Shown: positions 27,643 to 36,555, numbered from the stretch's first letter. The stretch is 64,000 nt of DNA from an uncultured Clostridia bacterium (GCA_934101145.1 CAKOPZ010000003.1:1-64000); one strand, 5' to 3'. The notes: generated from the letters alone by a model not told the origin. Made by a program: numbers and translations.

Positions 27643-29028
27643 TTAGAATTCAATCTTTTTAGAAATCCAATTTTCAAGTTCATCAATACTAATTCTTACT
27701 TGCTCCATTGTATCTCTATCTCTTATAGTTACTTGATTATCCTCAAGTGTATCAAAATCTATTGTTACACAATATGGTGTACCAATTTCATCTTCTCTTC
27801 TATATCTCTTTCCAATGCTTCCTGCTTCATCATAATCACACATGAATTTTTTAGAAAGCATATCATAAACTTCATTTGCTTTTTCACTTAATTTTTTAGA
27901 TAAAGGAAGTACAGCAACTTTGTAAGGTGCAAGTGCTGGATGCAAATGTAGAACTGTTCTAATATCTCCATCTCCTACTTCTTCCTCGTCATAACTATTA
28001 CATAAAAATGCAAGTGTAACTCTGTCACATCCTACAGATGGTTCTATACAATATGGTACATATTTCTCGTTTGTCTCAGGATCTAAATATGTCATATCCT
28101 CATTAGAAAATTTCATATGTTGACTTAAATCATAATCTGTTCTGTCTGCAATTCCCCAAAGTTCTCCCCATCCAAAAGGAAATGCAAATTCTATATCTGT
28201 TGTAGCTTTTGAATAAAATACAAGTTCCTCTGGTGAATGATCTCTTAATCTAATATTTTCTTCTTTCATTCCTAAATTAAGTAAAAATTGCTTGCAATAC
28301 TCTTTCCAGTATTTCCACCATTCTAAATCTGTACCTGGTTTGCAGAAAAATTCAAGTTCCATTTGTTCAAATTCACGAGTTCTAAAAGTAAAGTTTCCAG
28401 GTGTAATTTCATTTCTAAATGATTTACCAATTTGTGCAATTCCCATAGGTAGTTTTTTTCTTGTTGTACGAAGCACATTTTTAAAATTAACAAATATACC
28501 TTGAGCAGTTTCTGGTCTCAAATAAATTGTAGCAGTGCTATCTTCTGTAACACCTTGAAATGTTTTGAACATTAAATTGAATTTACGTATATCAGTAAAG
28601 TTTTCTTTTCCACAATTTGGACATGCAATATGATTTTCTTTCATATATTCAATCATTTTTTCATCTGACCAACCATCAACTACTTCATCACAATTGTGTT
28701 CATGCATCCATTCTTCAATTAATTTATCTGCTCTATGTCTTGTTTTACATTCTTTGCAATCAATTAATGGATCACTAAAACTGCTTAAGTGTCCTGACGC
28801 TTCCCATGTTTTAGGATTCATAAGTATTGCTGAGTCAAGACCTACATTGTTTTTATTTTCTTGCACAAATTTTTTCATCCATGCTTTTTTTACATTATTT
28901 TTTAGCTCAACTCCAAGTGGTCCATAATCCCATGTATTTGCAAGTCCTCCGTAAATTTCAGAACCTGGATATACATATCCTCTGTTTTTACATAAAGCAA
29001 CTATTTTGTCCATAGTAAATTTTTCCAT
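27643..29028 (-). CDS. glyQS: Glycyl-tRNA synthetase, single-chain type
   Basis: About 461 residues, the alpha2 class II enzyme rather than the bacterial alpha2beta2 form. The start MEKFTMDKIVALCKNRGY follows GGAGG. Class II motif 2 lies in GKSFRNEITPGNFTFRTREFEQ near residue 200. DRTDYDLSQH and CIEPSVGCDRVTLAFL (motif 3) follow, and the C-terminal anticodon-binding domain begins near VAVLPLSKK. A T-box leader upstream controls it, so it responds to uncharged tRNA-Gly. Gly supply and GGN decoding bear on the CGG/GGN shift sites found in this window. Confidence 0.96.
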   Translation of the reverse strand: MEKFTMDKIVALCKNRGYVYPGSEIYGGLANTWDYGPLGVELKNNVKKAWMKKFVQENKNNVGLDSAILMNPKTWEASGHLSSFSDPLIDCKECKTRHRADKLIEEWMHEHNCDEVVDGWSDEKMIEYMKENHIACPNCGKENFTDIRKFNLMFKTFQGVTEDSTATIYLRPETAQGIFVNFKNVLRTTRKKLPMGIAQIGKSFRNEITPGNFTFRTREFEQMELEFFCKPGTDLEWWKYWKEYCKQFLLNLGMKEENIRLRDHSPEELVFYSKATTDIEFAFPFGWGELWGIADRTDYDLSQHMKFSNEDMTYLDPETNEKYVPYCIEPSVGCDRVTLAFLCNSYDEEEVGDGDIRTVLHLHPALAPYKVAVLPLSKKLSEKANEVYDMLSKKFMCDYDEAGSIGKRYRREDEIGTPYCVTIDFDTLEDNQVTIRDRDTMEQVRISIDELENWISKKIEF

Positions 29029-29108
29029 AATTTCATACCTCCATAAATTTAGCAAAATTTGCTCTGCTTTTTTAGCACAGCTCTAATTACTTTTTTAGCT
29101 AAATGTAC

Positions 29109-29322
29109 AAAAAAAACTTTCGCACCTAGCTAAAACAGCTAGGGACGAAAGTTTAATTTCCGCGGTTCCACCCTAATTGACAAATATATAAATCAATATT
29201 TGTCCTCTTTCTCTTAAATGTGCTCCAGAGCTCCCCACATATTTCTTATGATTGGCTTCCACCTTTTCCAACTCTCTATAACATAAGCAGATATGCTTTT
29301 TCTCCTTCATTGCAACCTATGT
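29109..29322 (-). promoter_or_regulatory. T-box riboswitch leader of glyQS
   Basis: On the minus strand a stem I region with GAGAGTTGG is followed by the T-box core AGGGTGGAACCGCGG and a GC-rich terminator (AAACTTTCGTCCCTAGCTG ... T-run). The antiterminator bulge TGGA would pair with UCCA, the acceptor end expected for tRNA-Gly with U73. This fits tRNA-Gly sensing, although I could not place the specifier codon with certainty. Confidence 0.92.
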
Positions 29323-29327
29323 AATAG

Positions 29328-29356
29328 ATTTTAAACTTATTTTACGCAAATGTCAA
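29328..29356 (-). promoter_or_regulatory. glyQS promoter
   Basis: On the minus strand TTGACA, a 17-base spacer and TAAAAT just upstream of the T-box leader. Confidence 0.8.
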
Positions 29357-29390
29357 TCATTTTATATTATTTTTTTGATTTGGTCCGTTT

Positions 29391-30069
29391 TTATTCCTTT
29401 GTAGATATATGTATATTTGTAATATTTGCTTTAAATTCTCTTGTAACTATATTTTGAACTTGAGCCACTTGCTCTGTTTCAAGCTTTTTAGCCTTTACCA
29501 CAACATTTATACTTTCATTGTTTATAAATATAATTACATCTGCAAAGTTTTTATTTTTTAGTAAATTTTCTGCAATCATAATCGCATTTTTTTGTTCATT
29601 AATTTTTGTAATTTCCTTTTGAGCAGATTGTTTCTGTGATTCAGACGCATTTGTTTTGTCTATTATCTTTTGATAGCTTTCTATCATTTGAGAATACATG
29701 TTCTCTCTTTCTAGTCTTGATTTTGTATAATAATCATCAACTGTTTCAGCATTCGTTATAGCAGTGTTTCCGCTTCTCTTCATCCTTCTTATTATCATTT
29801 CTCTTACTGCTTTGAACTGTATTACCACTATTTTTATCATCAACTGTATTCTCTTTTTTATCTTCCTTGCTTGCATTAGTACTTGCGAGTTTTGCATCTC
29901 CTATTTCTGCCATATCCATACTATCAGCCAAACTTCCAACTTCTATATATGAATTAGTCTGTTCATTATTTGTATAATTCAAATATCCTGCTACAATTAG
30001 CATTAGCCCAGTTACAGCAACAACCACTTGATTTTTCTTCATAAAATTAAGCTTAATTTTTCTTTTCAT
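29391..30069 (-). CDS. spoIIIAH: SpoIIIAH, readable only with a +1 shift at CGG
   Basis: The forespore-facing partner of SpoIIQ in the SpoIIIA-SpoIIQ channel. The N-terminus MKRKIKLNFMKKNQVVVAVT leads into a single transmembrane segment and an acidic Lys/Asn-rich linker. The C-terminal ring-building domain contains SRLERENMYSQMIESYQKII and DVIIFINNESINVVVKA. The two halves lie in different frames. At the linker the zero frame reads AAG CGG AAA and stops eight codons later; skipping C reads AAG GGA AAC and gives one protein of about 225 residues, a normal length. AAGGAG precedes the ATG. Truncation by ordinary mutation is the alternative. Confidence 0.85.
29770..29772 (-). other. In-frame CGG at a +1 shift site (spoIIIAH)
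   Basis: On the minus strand the context is GAG AAG CGG AAA. Skipping the C gives AAG GGA AAC ACT and joins the N-terminal and C-terminal halves. The surrounding linker is variable, so only frame continuity, not residue conservation, supports it. Confidence 0.7.
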
Positions 30070-30114
30070 ATAAAACACTCCTTAATATATAAAATTCCCA
30101 CTTCTCATTTAAAT

Positions 30115-30732
30115 CTACTCTTTGCTCATTTGAAACACTTGTATCTTATGTGAAGCCACTCCCGTTACCGCTTCTACCGCTTGAATAATATTGGTCTTTA
30201 CCAAAGAGTTCCCTGCACCTTGTGCTGTTACTATTGCCCCTTCTACCTTTGGACTAATTATACTTTGTGTTATAGGTACCTTTTCTCCATTTTCTTCTTT
30301 ATATATTATTTCTGTTTTTGTATCACTTTCTGTAACCTTTCTTGTTCCACCTTGCTTGTCACTTTCTTCTGTGTTTTTTTCTGATGAATCCTGATTATAT
30401 AACGGCACAGTTTGACTTGTTTGTGAATATGTAAGCATTACCTTTACTTTTCCTACTCCATCTATTTTTGATAAAATTTCTTCAAGCTTTTTTACAGTAT
30501 CATCTGTTTCGGCTTCACTACTTGTTTGTACTTCTTGTGTAGCAAGTTTTTTATTTTGATCACTTGCTGGACTTTGTTTTTCTGCATTAGATTCTTTTCC
30601 ATTCCATATGGTGTTTATAACAATAACCGTTATCATTAATACAACTATGAAAAACACAATATTTTCTATTTTCTTTTTGCTTGGCTCAGATTGTTTTTTT
30701 GAAATTAATTCTTTAATCTTATCTGTCATCAT
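30115..30732 (-). CDS. spoIIIAG: Stage III sporulation protein AG
   Basis: 205 residues. Cytoplasmic start, one transmembrane segment (about residues 25-43), a Ser/Asp/Gln-rich linker, and the ring-building motif domain with LEEILSKIDGVGKVKVMLTY and the C-terminal EGAIVTAQGAGNSLVK. SpoIIIAG forms the large oligomeric ring of the mother-cell side of the feeding channel. It lies between AF and AH as in all spoIIIA operons. Two adjacent ATGs follow AAAGGAGAG; either may be used. Confidence 0.95.
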   Translation of the reverse strand: MMTDKIKELISKKQSEPSKKKIENIVFFIVVLMITVIVINTIWNGKESNAEKQSPASDQNKKLATQEVQTSSEAETDDTVKKLEEILSKIDGVGKVKVMLTYSQTSQTVPLYNQDSSEKNTEESDKQGGTRKVTESDTKTEIIYKEENGEKVPITQSIISPKVEGAIVTAQGAGNSLVKTNIIQAVEAVTGVASHKIQVFQMSKE

Positions 30733-30746
30733 AAGTATCTCTCCTT

Positions 30747-31352
30747 TTAATTAACTAAAATATCTTTTTCATCAATTTCATAAACACTACTTAAATATTG
30801 TTTTATTTTCTCTTTTTCCTTATCTGATATACTGCTTTTATTATTGTTTTTTTCCACTACAGTATTACTTATTGTTATATTTATTTTGTTTACCGCTTCT
30901 ATCTCATTTACTTCCTGCTTATCTTCTTTTATCTTTTCTATATCAAGCTCAATTTTGTTTAACGTATAATTCTTATCATCTCCTATAGTTAATACTATAT
31001 TATTTGCACTATATCCTTTTTGTTTTAATTTGTTTTTAATATCACTTTTCAAATTTGCAGTATAAATATCTTTGATACTTGACGAGTTATTTTCTGCAAG
31101 TAGATTTTGTGATACTTCTTTTTGTTTAATCTCATTTACATATGAATCTAACTCTAGTATATCTGACACAGCTAGCGTCTTTCCTGTAAATTTTGTAATA
31201 ACTGGCGATATAATTGTAAAAAGTATATATACCCCTGTTATAACTTTTATGTATTTTTTACTACTCCCACTTGGAAGGATCATCTCTATTATTGTTGCAA
31301 TTATCACCGCAATTATAATAGATTGTGCCCATGTACTTATCCAATCAATCAT
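30747..31352 (-). CDS. spoIIIAF: Stage III sporulation protein AF
   Basis: 201 residues with two N-terminal transmembrane segments (about residues 10-28 and 35-55), including MILPSGSSKKYIKVITG, and a soluble ring-building-type domain (IVLTIGDDKNYTLNKIELDI). It ends YLSSVYEIDEKDILVN. A component of the mother-cell SpoIIIA complex. Gene order supports the assignment. Confidence 0.93.
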   Translation of the reverse strand: MIDWISTWAQSIIIAVIIATIIEMILPSGSSKKYIKVITGVYILFTIISPVITKFTGKTLAVSDILELDSYVNEIKQKEVSQNLLAENNSSSIKDIYTANLKSDIKNKLKQKGYSANNIVLTIGDDKNYTLNKIELDIEKIKEDKQEVNEIEAVNKINITISNTVVEKNNNKSSISDKEKEKIKQYLSSVYEIDEKDILVN

Positions 31353-31369
31353 TTGTTTGCCTGTCCTTT

Positions 31370-32518
31370 CTACCTATACATAAGTCCACTGTTTGATATG
31401 TTTATAACAAGTGTTATCCCAATAATAAGCATTACAGATACGCTACACAATATTGCAAGCAATATCTTAAATGTGTCTCCCATCTGTTCAAGTAAACTTA
31501 TTATTTTTGAATCTGCAATTGGCTGGCATAATGCTGCACCTAAATAATATACTGCCATTAAAATTGTAAGTTTTATTATTGGTGCTATACATATACCTAT
31601 AACCACAACTACTCCTATAATACCTATTGCATTTTTTAATATAGAACTACACCCAATTACAGTATCAACAGCATCGCCTAGTATCTTTCCAACTACAGGT
31701 ATAAAACTTGATACTGCTGCTTTTGCAGTTTTGGCTGTAACTCCATCAACACTACTACTCAAATTTCCTTCAAGTGATACTACTCCTACAAATAAAGTAA
31801 GTACTACTCCTAATATCCACACGACACTTGATTTAAAAAACTTCGAAAGCTTATCTATTTGTATCCTATCTGATATTTTTGATACAATTCCTAAAGCTGT
31901 TGAAACAAGTACGAGCGGAAGTATTATATTATTTATAAAGTTACCTATAAACGTTATTATAAATAGCAGTATTGGTTGTAACATTCCTGCAGATACAATA
32001 TTTCCAGTTGTTATAATTAATGTTAAAAGTATGGGTATAAGCATATCTATAAATCCAACCAAATTTTGTACAGATTCTTTTATCATGGTTATGACTTGTG
32101 AAAAATTTGTCATTATAAGTGTTACTATTAATATGTATTGTACATAATATGTAATTTGAGAAATACTTTTATTTTCGAGTCCTTCGCTTATGCTTTTTAG
32201 TATGCTATGTATTACTATAATAACAATAATGCTTCCAAGTATTTTAACAGACCCTATTACTTCTTTTCCAAGTATGTTTAAAATACTTTTAAACAATTTT
32301 TCATTATCTATTTTGCCTGTTAACGCTAAATTAAACATGTCTTTTACGTTTATATCTTCATATATTGAACTTGTATATTTTTCGACTTCTTTTAGAAATG
32401 ATGAAATATTTAGTGAATCTTGCTGCGACTTTAGAAGTTCATCTTGTGTATCTGCATAGCTTATATTTGAACTTATCAAAACGGCTATAAATGTAATAAT
32501 CATTACTATTTTTTTCAT
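31370..32518 (-). CDS. spoIIIAE: Stage III sporulation protein AE
   Basis: 382 residues with an apparent signal peptide (MKKIVMIITFIAVLISSNISYA) and about eight transmembrane segments. Conserved blocks include KSISEGLENKSISQITYYVQ, SAGMLQPILLFIITFIGNFI and SSVVWILGVVLTLFVGVVSL. It is the polytopic core of the SpoIIIA channel. Confidence 0.95.
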   Translation of the reverse strand: MKKIVMIITFIAVLISSNISYADTQDELLKSQQDSLNISSFLKEVEKYTSSIYEDINVKDMFNLALTGKIDNEKLFKSILNILGKEVIGSVKILGSIIVIIVIHSILKSISEGLENKSISQITYYVQYILIVTLIMTNFSQVITMIKESVQNLVGFIDMLIPILLTLIITTGNIVSAGMLQPILLFIITFIGNFINNIILPLVLVSTALGIVSKISDRIQIDKLSKFFKSSVVWILGVVLTLFVGVVSLEGNLSSSVDGVTAKTAKAAVSSFIPVVGKILGDAVDTVIGCSSILKNAIGIIGVVVVIGICIAPIIKLTILMAVYYLGAALCQPIADSKIISLLEQMGDTFKILLAILCSVSVMLIIGITLVINISNSGLMYR

Positions 32519-32534
32519 ATGTACATATTTCCTT

Positions 32535-32921
32535 TCAGGGTAATATCTTTACTACAGTTTCAAGAAGGCTTGCAATTATTGGTATAGACATAGATATAAT
32601 TATTACTTTTCCTCCCATATCCATCTTATTTGCTATTGCACTTTCCCCAGAATCTTTGCATATGCTTACTGCAAATTCCGTTAAGAAAGCTATTCCTGTA
32701 ATCTTTATAAGAAGTACCAAAAATTCATTGTTAATTGCTGTTTTACTCGATAGATTGCTTAATAAATTTATTATTGCAGATATCTTGTCCATTACAAGCA
32801 TAAGTATCATTGCACCTGCAATCAACGAAACATATATTGTAAACTCTGGTCTATATTGTTTTACTATTATAATAATTATAAGTGCAATTAGTCCCACTCC
32901 AATTATTTTTATAATATCCAT
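32535..32921 (-). CDS. spoIIIAD: Stage III sporulation protein AD
   Basis: 128 residues with four hydrophobic segments. It starts MDIIKIIGVGLIALII and contains LVLLIKITGIAFLTEFAVSICKDSGESAIANK, the typical SpoIIIAD segment. AAAGGA precedes the ATG. It is related to SpoIIIAC and next to it. Confidence 0.95.
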   Translation of the reverse strand: MDIIKIIGVGLIALIIIIIVKQYRPEFTIYVSLIAGAMILMLVMDKISAIINLLSNLSSKTAINNEFLVLLIKITGIAFLTEFAVSICKDSGESAIANKMDMGGKVIIISMSIPIIASLLETVVKILP

Positions 32922-32966
32922 TGCAAATAGTTCCTTTCTAATACAATTTATTTGAATTAGAATTAT

Positions 32967-33161
32967 TTATAGCCCAAACATTGTTCTAACTGATGTAAAC
33001 AATGTACTTATCTCTTTTATAACCATTGTTAGCACTATTATAAGGCCTGCAAGTGTAGTCATCATTGCTTGATCTTCCCTTCCTGCTCTTACAAGCACTT
33101 GATATAAAACTGCAACTAAAATTCCAATAGCTGCTATTTTAAATAATAAATTAATATCCAT
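32967..33161 (-). CDS. spoIIIAC: Stage III sporulation protein AC
   Basis: 64 residues with two transmembrane helices. It contains LFKIAAIGILVAVLYQVLVR and GREDQAMMTTLAGLIIVL, both characteristic of the family. Its position before AD is conserved. Confidence 0.95.
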   Translation of the reverse strand: MDINLLFKIAAIGILVAVLYQVLVRAGREDQAMMTTLAGLIIVLTMVIKEISTLFTSVRTMFGL

Positions 33162-33186
33162 ATGTAATCCATCCCTTCCTTATACT

Positions 33187-33699
33187 TTAAGCAAAAATAA
33201 TAACAATCATAAGGCCTACAATTCCACCTAAAGTCTTATACATTTTCGCATTTTTACTTTTTTCTATTTCAGCATTTTCAATTTGCTTGTCTAGAAGATT
33301 TTGAGTAAGTTCAATCTGACTTATTTGTCCTTGTATATCAGTACTTCCAAGTGTTTTAGATAAATCTTCTATTACATTTTTATCTTCCATATTTATGCTA
33401 AGATTTGTCTTTTCTATTGCATTTTTCCATGCCATTCCAGCAGTATTTTCTTTTAATTCTTCTACAGCTATTTTAAATAACTCTCCAACTTTTTTTCCAT
33501 CAAATTGTTTGCTTATTTCTGCAAATGCTTCAGGTATGGTTTCATATGTATATCGTATTTTCGTTTCAAATATGTTTAGAGCACTTTTTATATTTTTAAG
33601 TTCTTCCACTCTATCAGTGTATTTATTTGATATCAGTATTCCAATATAAATACTTGAAATAAAAATCCCAAGTAATATAATAATTTTAATCACAATCAT
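33187..33699 (-). CDS. spoIIIAB: Stage III sporulation protein AB
   Basis: About 170 residues, the same as the Bacillus protein. An N-terminal and a C-terminal transmembrane segment flank a helical domain that contains RVEELKNIKSALNIFETKI and ends KMYKTLGGIVGLMIVIIFA. ATG at MIVIKII follows AGAGG; eight further codons upstream are open but overlap spoIIIAA more. The fold resembles type II secretion GspF proteins, partner of the AA ATPase. Confidence 0.94.
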   Translation of the reverse strand: MIVIKIIILLGIFISSIYIGILISNKYTDRVEELKNIKSALNIFETKIRYTYETIPEAFAEISKQFDGKKVGELFKIAVEELKENTAGMAWKNAIEKTNLSINMEDKNVIEDLSKTLGSTDIQGQISQIELTQNLLDKQIENAEIEKSKNAKMYKTLGGIVGLMIVIIFA

Positions 33700-34587
33700 T
33701 TGTTTGCCTCTCTTTATTTTCATATATCAGAGAAATTTCTCTGTTTGAATTTATGTACAAAATTCTTTCGATTATATTTTTGGTTAGAAGTTGTCCTAAA
33801 ATAGGATTGTTCATAATATCTTGCAGGCTTGAGCCATGTGCTGTAAAAATTCCCTTAACTCCTGAAGTAATAGCATATTCAATTGCATCTATGTCTTGAA
33901 TTGTACCAATTTCATCTGCTACAATAACCTTTGGACTCATAGAACGAACAAGCATTTTCATTCCGATAAATTTAGAGATATTATCAAGTACATCCGTTCG
34001 CATACCTATATCGTTTTGTGGAATTCCTTTGTACATTGCACATATTTCTCCTCTTTCATCAACTACTCCAACATTTATTCCATTAAAATTGTTATCTCCG
34101 ATTACTTATAGTTCTTACTAAATCACGAAGAATTGTCGTTTTTCCTCTGCCAGGTGGTGAAAGAATTATAGTATTATAAATACTGTTTTCTTTTGTATTT
34201 AATATGTATTTTAGAGCCGATTTTGAACACCCTATAACTTGTCTTGCAATTCTAAAATTTAGACTATATATGTGTGAAATATTGTTTACTTGTCCATCGT
34301 TAAAAACTATATTTCCTGTAAGTCCAATTCTATGGCCACCCTTTATAGTAATATATCCGATTACATATTTGATTTTGATAAGAATAAACTGAATTATCAC
34401 AAATGCGCTGAAATATCTTTAAAATATCTTCTGTGTCGGTCGTATAGCTTGTCTGTATTTCATTTTGACCAATTTTCAAAAATATTTTTCTTCCATTTCT
34501 TATTCTAATCTCTTCTAACAGCTCCAAATTATATTTCATTAATTCCTGTTTTATTTCATCAGGAAAATATGTAAAAATTTCATTCAT
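33686..34587 (-). CDS. spoIIIAA: SpoIIIAA ATPase, readable only with two +1 shifts at CGG
   Basis: The mother-cell ATPase of the SpoIIIA complex. In straight translation it is three pieces. The first begins MNEIFTYFPDEIKQELM; the second holds KGGHRIGLTG and the Walker A loop SPPGRGKTTILRDL; the third holds Walker B-type VIVADEIG and FTAHG. Each junction is an in-frame CGG preceded by AAT. Skipping C gives a single protein of about 299 residues, close to the Bacillus length of about 307, with NGYITIKGGHR matching the conserved family segment including its Gly. AAGGAG precedes the ATG. All catalytic motifs are intact, which argues against simple decay. Confidence 0.88.
34098..34100 (-). other. 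In-frame CGG at a +1 shift site (spoIIIAA, site 2)
   Basis: On the minus strand the zero frame reads AGT AAT CGG AGA TAA. Skipping the C reads AAT GGA GAT AAC and continues into INVGVVDERGEIC. Confidence 0.8.
34357..34359 (-). other. In-frame CGG at a +1 shift site (spoIIIAA, site 1)
   Basis: On the minus strand the zero frame reads TGT AAT CGG ATA and stops nine codons later. Skipping the C reads AAT GGA TAT ATT and restores the conserved NGYITIKGGHR block. Confidence 0.82.
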
Positions 34588-34608
34588 AAATCATTCTCCT
34601 TAAAAGCA

Positions 34609-34647
34609 AGAAAAAAGATAGAACATATATATTAATATATATGCTCT
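34609..34647 (-). terminator. Terminator downstream of yebC
   Basis: On the minus strand a long AT-rich stem (AGAGCATATATA / TATATATGTTCT) is followed by ATCTTTTTT, between yebC and spoIIIAA. Confidence 0.6.
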
Positions 34648-34711
34648 ACCTTTATATTTTAGAACTTTTTTATATAAAATTTCTCATTTACTATAATCAT
34701 GCTCTCAGGTT

Positions 34712-35437
34712 TTATTCTTCCCAGTTGTGGTAAACATTCATAACATCATCTAAATCTTCAAGATTATCAATTAAACGTTGCATTTTTTCTGCATCTTTCT
34801 CGCTTAAAGAAATATATGTTGTTGGAACCATTTGAATTTCAGCCTCTAAGAATTCAAGACCTTGTGATTCTAAAGCTTCACGAACAGCTCCAAAATCGTC
34901 TGGAGTAGTTGTTATTTCAAAGCACTCATCAGTTGCAGAAAAATCTTCTGCTCCGTTATCTAGTGCAAGCATCATCATATCATCTTCTGACATGTCTGTT
35001 GTTGTTCTATCTATAACAATAACACCTTTTTTATTAAATAAATATGAAACACATCCGCTTGTTCCTAAGTTTCCACCAGCTCTATCAAATGCATGTCTTA
35101 CATCTGCTGCAGTTCTATTTTTATTATCTGTACTTGCTTCTACTATAACTGCAACACCGTTTGTTCCATATCCTTCATATGTAATTTCTTCATAATTTTC
35201 ATTGCTTCCTGCTCCTGCAGCCTTCTTTATAGCATTATTAATTGTATCATTAGGCATATTTGCTGCTTTACATTTTGCAATAACATCTTTTAATTTAGAA
35301 TTACCAGCCGGATCAGGTCCACCTGCTTTAACTGCGATTAATAATTCTCTTCCTAATTTTGTAAATATTTTTCCACGAGCAGCATCTGCTTTACCTTTTT
35401 TGGCTTGAATGTTGTGCCATTTGCTATGTCCTGACAT
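34712..35437 (-). CDS. YebC/PmpR family protein (TACO1-like)
   Basis: About 241 residues. It starts MSGHSKWHNIQAKKGKADA after GGAGG; a TTG two codons upstream is unlikely. KIFTKLGRELLIAVKAGGPD and NLGTSGCVSYLF are family signatures. YebC proteins were annotated as transcription regulators, and members are now linked to relief of ribosome stalling. That link is of interest beside the CGG recoding seen in the next gene, but the juxtaposition may be chance. Confidence 0.93.
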   Translation of the reverse strand: MSGHSKWHNIQAKKGKADAARGKIFTKLGRELLIAVKAGGPDPAGNSKLKDVIAKCKAANMPNDTINNAIKKAAGAGSNENYEEITYEGYGTNGVAVIVEASTDNKNRTAADVRHAFDRAGGNLGTSGCVSYLFNKKGVIVIDRTTTDMSEDDMMMLALDNGAEDFSATDECFEITTTPDDFGAVREALESQGLEFLEAEIQMVPTTYISLSEKDAEKMQRLIDNLEDLDDVMNVYHNWEE

Positions 35438-35778
35438 GGGCAATTCCTCCTTCTTTTCTTAAAAATCATTTTAAATTGTAACATATTTTTTATATTTTGT
35501 GTACCCCTTTTAGGAAATATTTTTATTTAATGATACAAAATGCATCTCTATATGTTAAAATAGGAAGTTAAAAAATTAATTTTAACTTCCCCTTAATAAA
35601 ACTGGTTATTTTTTTATTGAGCTAACCTTAACTCGAATATATTGTTCGCCATTTTTATGAGTTGCGAAACACTCGAATTATTGAATAGCTATTCTATATT
35701 GGTATATTTATTATACTGCTTTATTATTCACTATGTCAATAATAATTTCCAGATTTTTGCAATTTATATTTTTAATTT
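35438..35778. other. Non-coding gap with one inverted repeat
   Basis: No convincing gene in about 340 bases. A perfect 11 bp inverted repeat (GGAAGTTAAAA / TTTTAACTTCC, at 35563-35590) lies near the middle; its flanking T-tract is weak, so it may be a terminator for the NUDIX gene or a protein site. The rest is AT-rich without other structure I could support. Confidence 0.4.
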
Positions 35779-36288
35779 TTATTCTTTTAACATTTCCATA
35801 TAATCTTCTTTTGTAAAATCTATTGTAGGTATGATTTCTTTGTTATTAATCATCTTTTCAAATTTATCTACATTTATCCATTTAGCATCTACAACTTCTC
35901 CATCTGTAAATTTTAAATCTTTAATTTCTAGATTCTTTTTTAATAGCCATATATCTTTAAAATCTTTAGATTTATCATCTCTTAGAGTTTTGTAAAAGAT
36001 AGCATCTGTTTCATTAAAACTAATTCCTAATTCTTCTCTTAACTCCCTTAATATTGCTTGTAAGCTATTTTCACCTTTAATGCATGAACCCATTGTACAT
36101 TCCCACATATTTGGATATTTATTCTTTAATTCTGAACGTTTACTTAATAAAATTTCTCCATTCGAATTTATTATAACAGCTTCTACAACCAAATGGTATT
36201 CGCCCTCTTTTAACTTGTCCTGACTATGTCTATCAATTACTTTTCCTGTTAATTTTTTATCAATATCATATATATCCCACAATTCCAT
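35779..36288 (-). CDS. NUDIX hydrolase
   Basis: 169 residues. The Nudix box GX5EX7REUXEEXGU is complete (GSCIKGENSLQAILRELREE then LGI) near residue 67. MELWDIYDIDKKLTGK at the N-terminus resembles the IPP-isomerase-like and YfcD subgroup of NUDIX proteins. Substrate unknown. AAAGGAG precedes the ATG. Confidence 0.88.
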   Translation of the reverse strand: MELWDIYDIDKKLTGKVIDRHSQDKLKEGEYHLVVEAVIINSNGEILLSKRSELKNKYPNMWECTMGSCIKGENSLQAILRELREELGISFNETDAIFYKTLRDDKSKDFKDIWLLKKNLEIKDLKFTDGEVVDAKWINVDKFEKMINNKEIIPTIDFTKEDYMEMLKE

Positions 36289-36342
36289 TAACTTTTTTCT
36301 CCTTTATTTAACCTATTCTATCTTCAAAAACAACCCCTGCAA

Positions 36343-36510
36343 TTAATCTTTATGGTTTAACAATTCTAATTTCAAATTATCATATACTTTAGTTTCAATT
36401 TTTGTTTTTTCTTTTAGCATTTCAAATTCACTTTCCAAAAGTATAAATTCTTCTTGTGCACTCATCGCATGATCTGATATACATATTTTTCCTATAAAAT
36501 TAGAAAACAT
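36343..36510 (-). CDS. Possible small protein downstream of copA
   Basis: 55 codons beginning MFSNFIGKICISDHAMSAQ, followed by a charged helix (FEMLKEKTKIETKVYD). The frame is open back to a TGA just after the copA stop. The ribosome binding site is poor, so it may be a gene fragment or not expressed. Confidence 0.3.
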   Translation of the reverse strand: MFSNFIGKICISDHAMSAQEEFILLESEFEMLKEKTKIETKVYDNLKLELLNHKD

Positions 36511-36555
36511 AAATCTGTAAATAAATGCACATAAATTCTTTTTGTCAATATTTTT

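Noticed and set aside
34098..34359. CGG reassigned to another amino acid rather than causing a shift.
   Set aside because: Reassignment would not restore the frame; each site needs one base removed to continue the conserved protein.
29391..34587. The spoIIIA frame breaks as homopolymer sequencing errors.
   Set aside because: None of the three breaks lies in a homopolymer run; each is an extra C before GG that creates an in-frame CGG. A systematic technical error cannot be fully excluded without reads.
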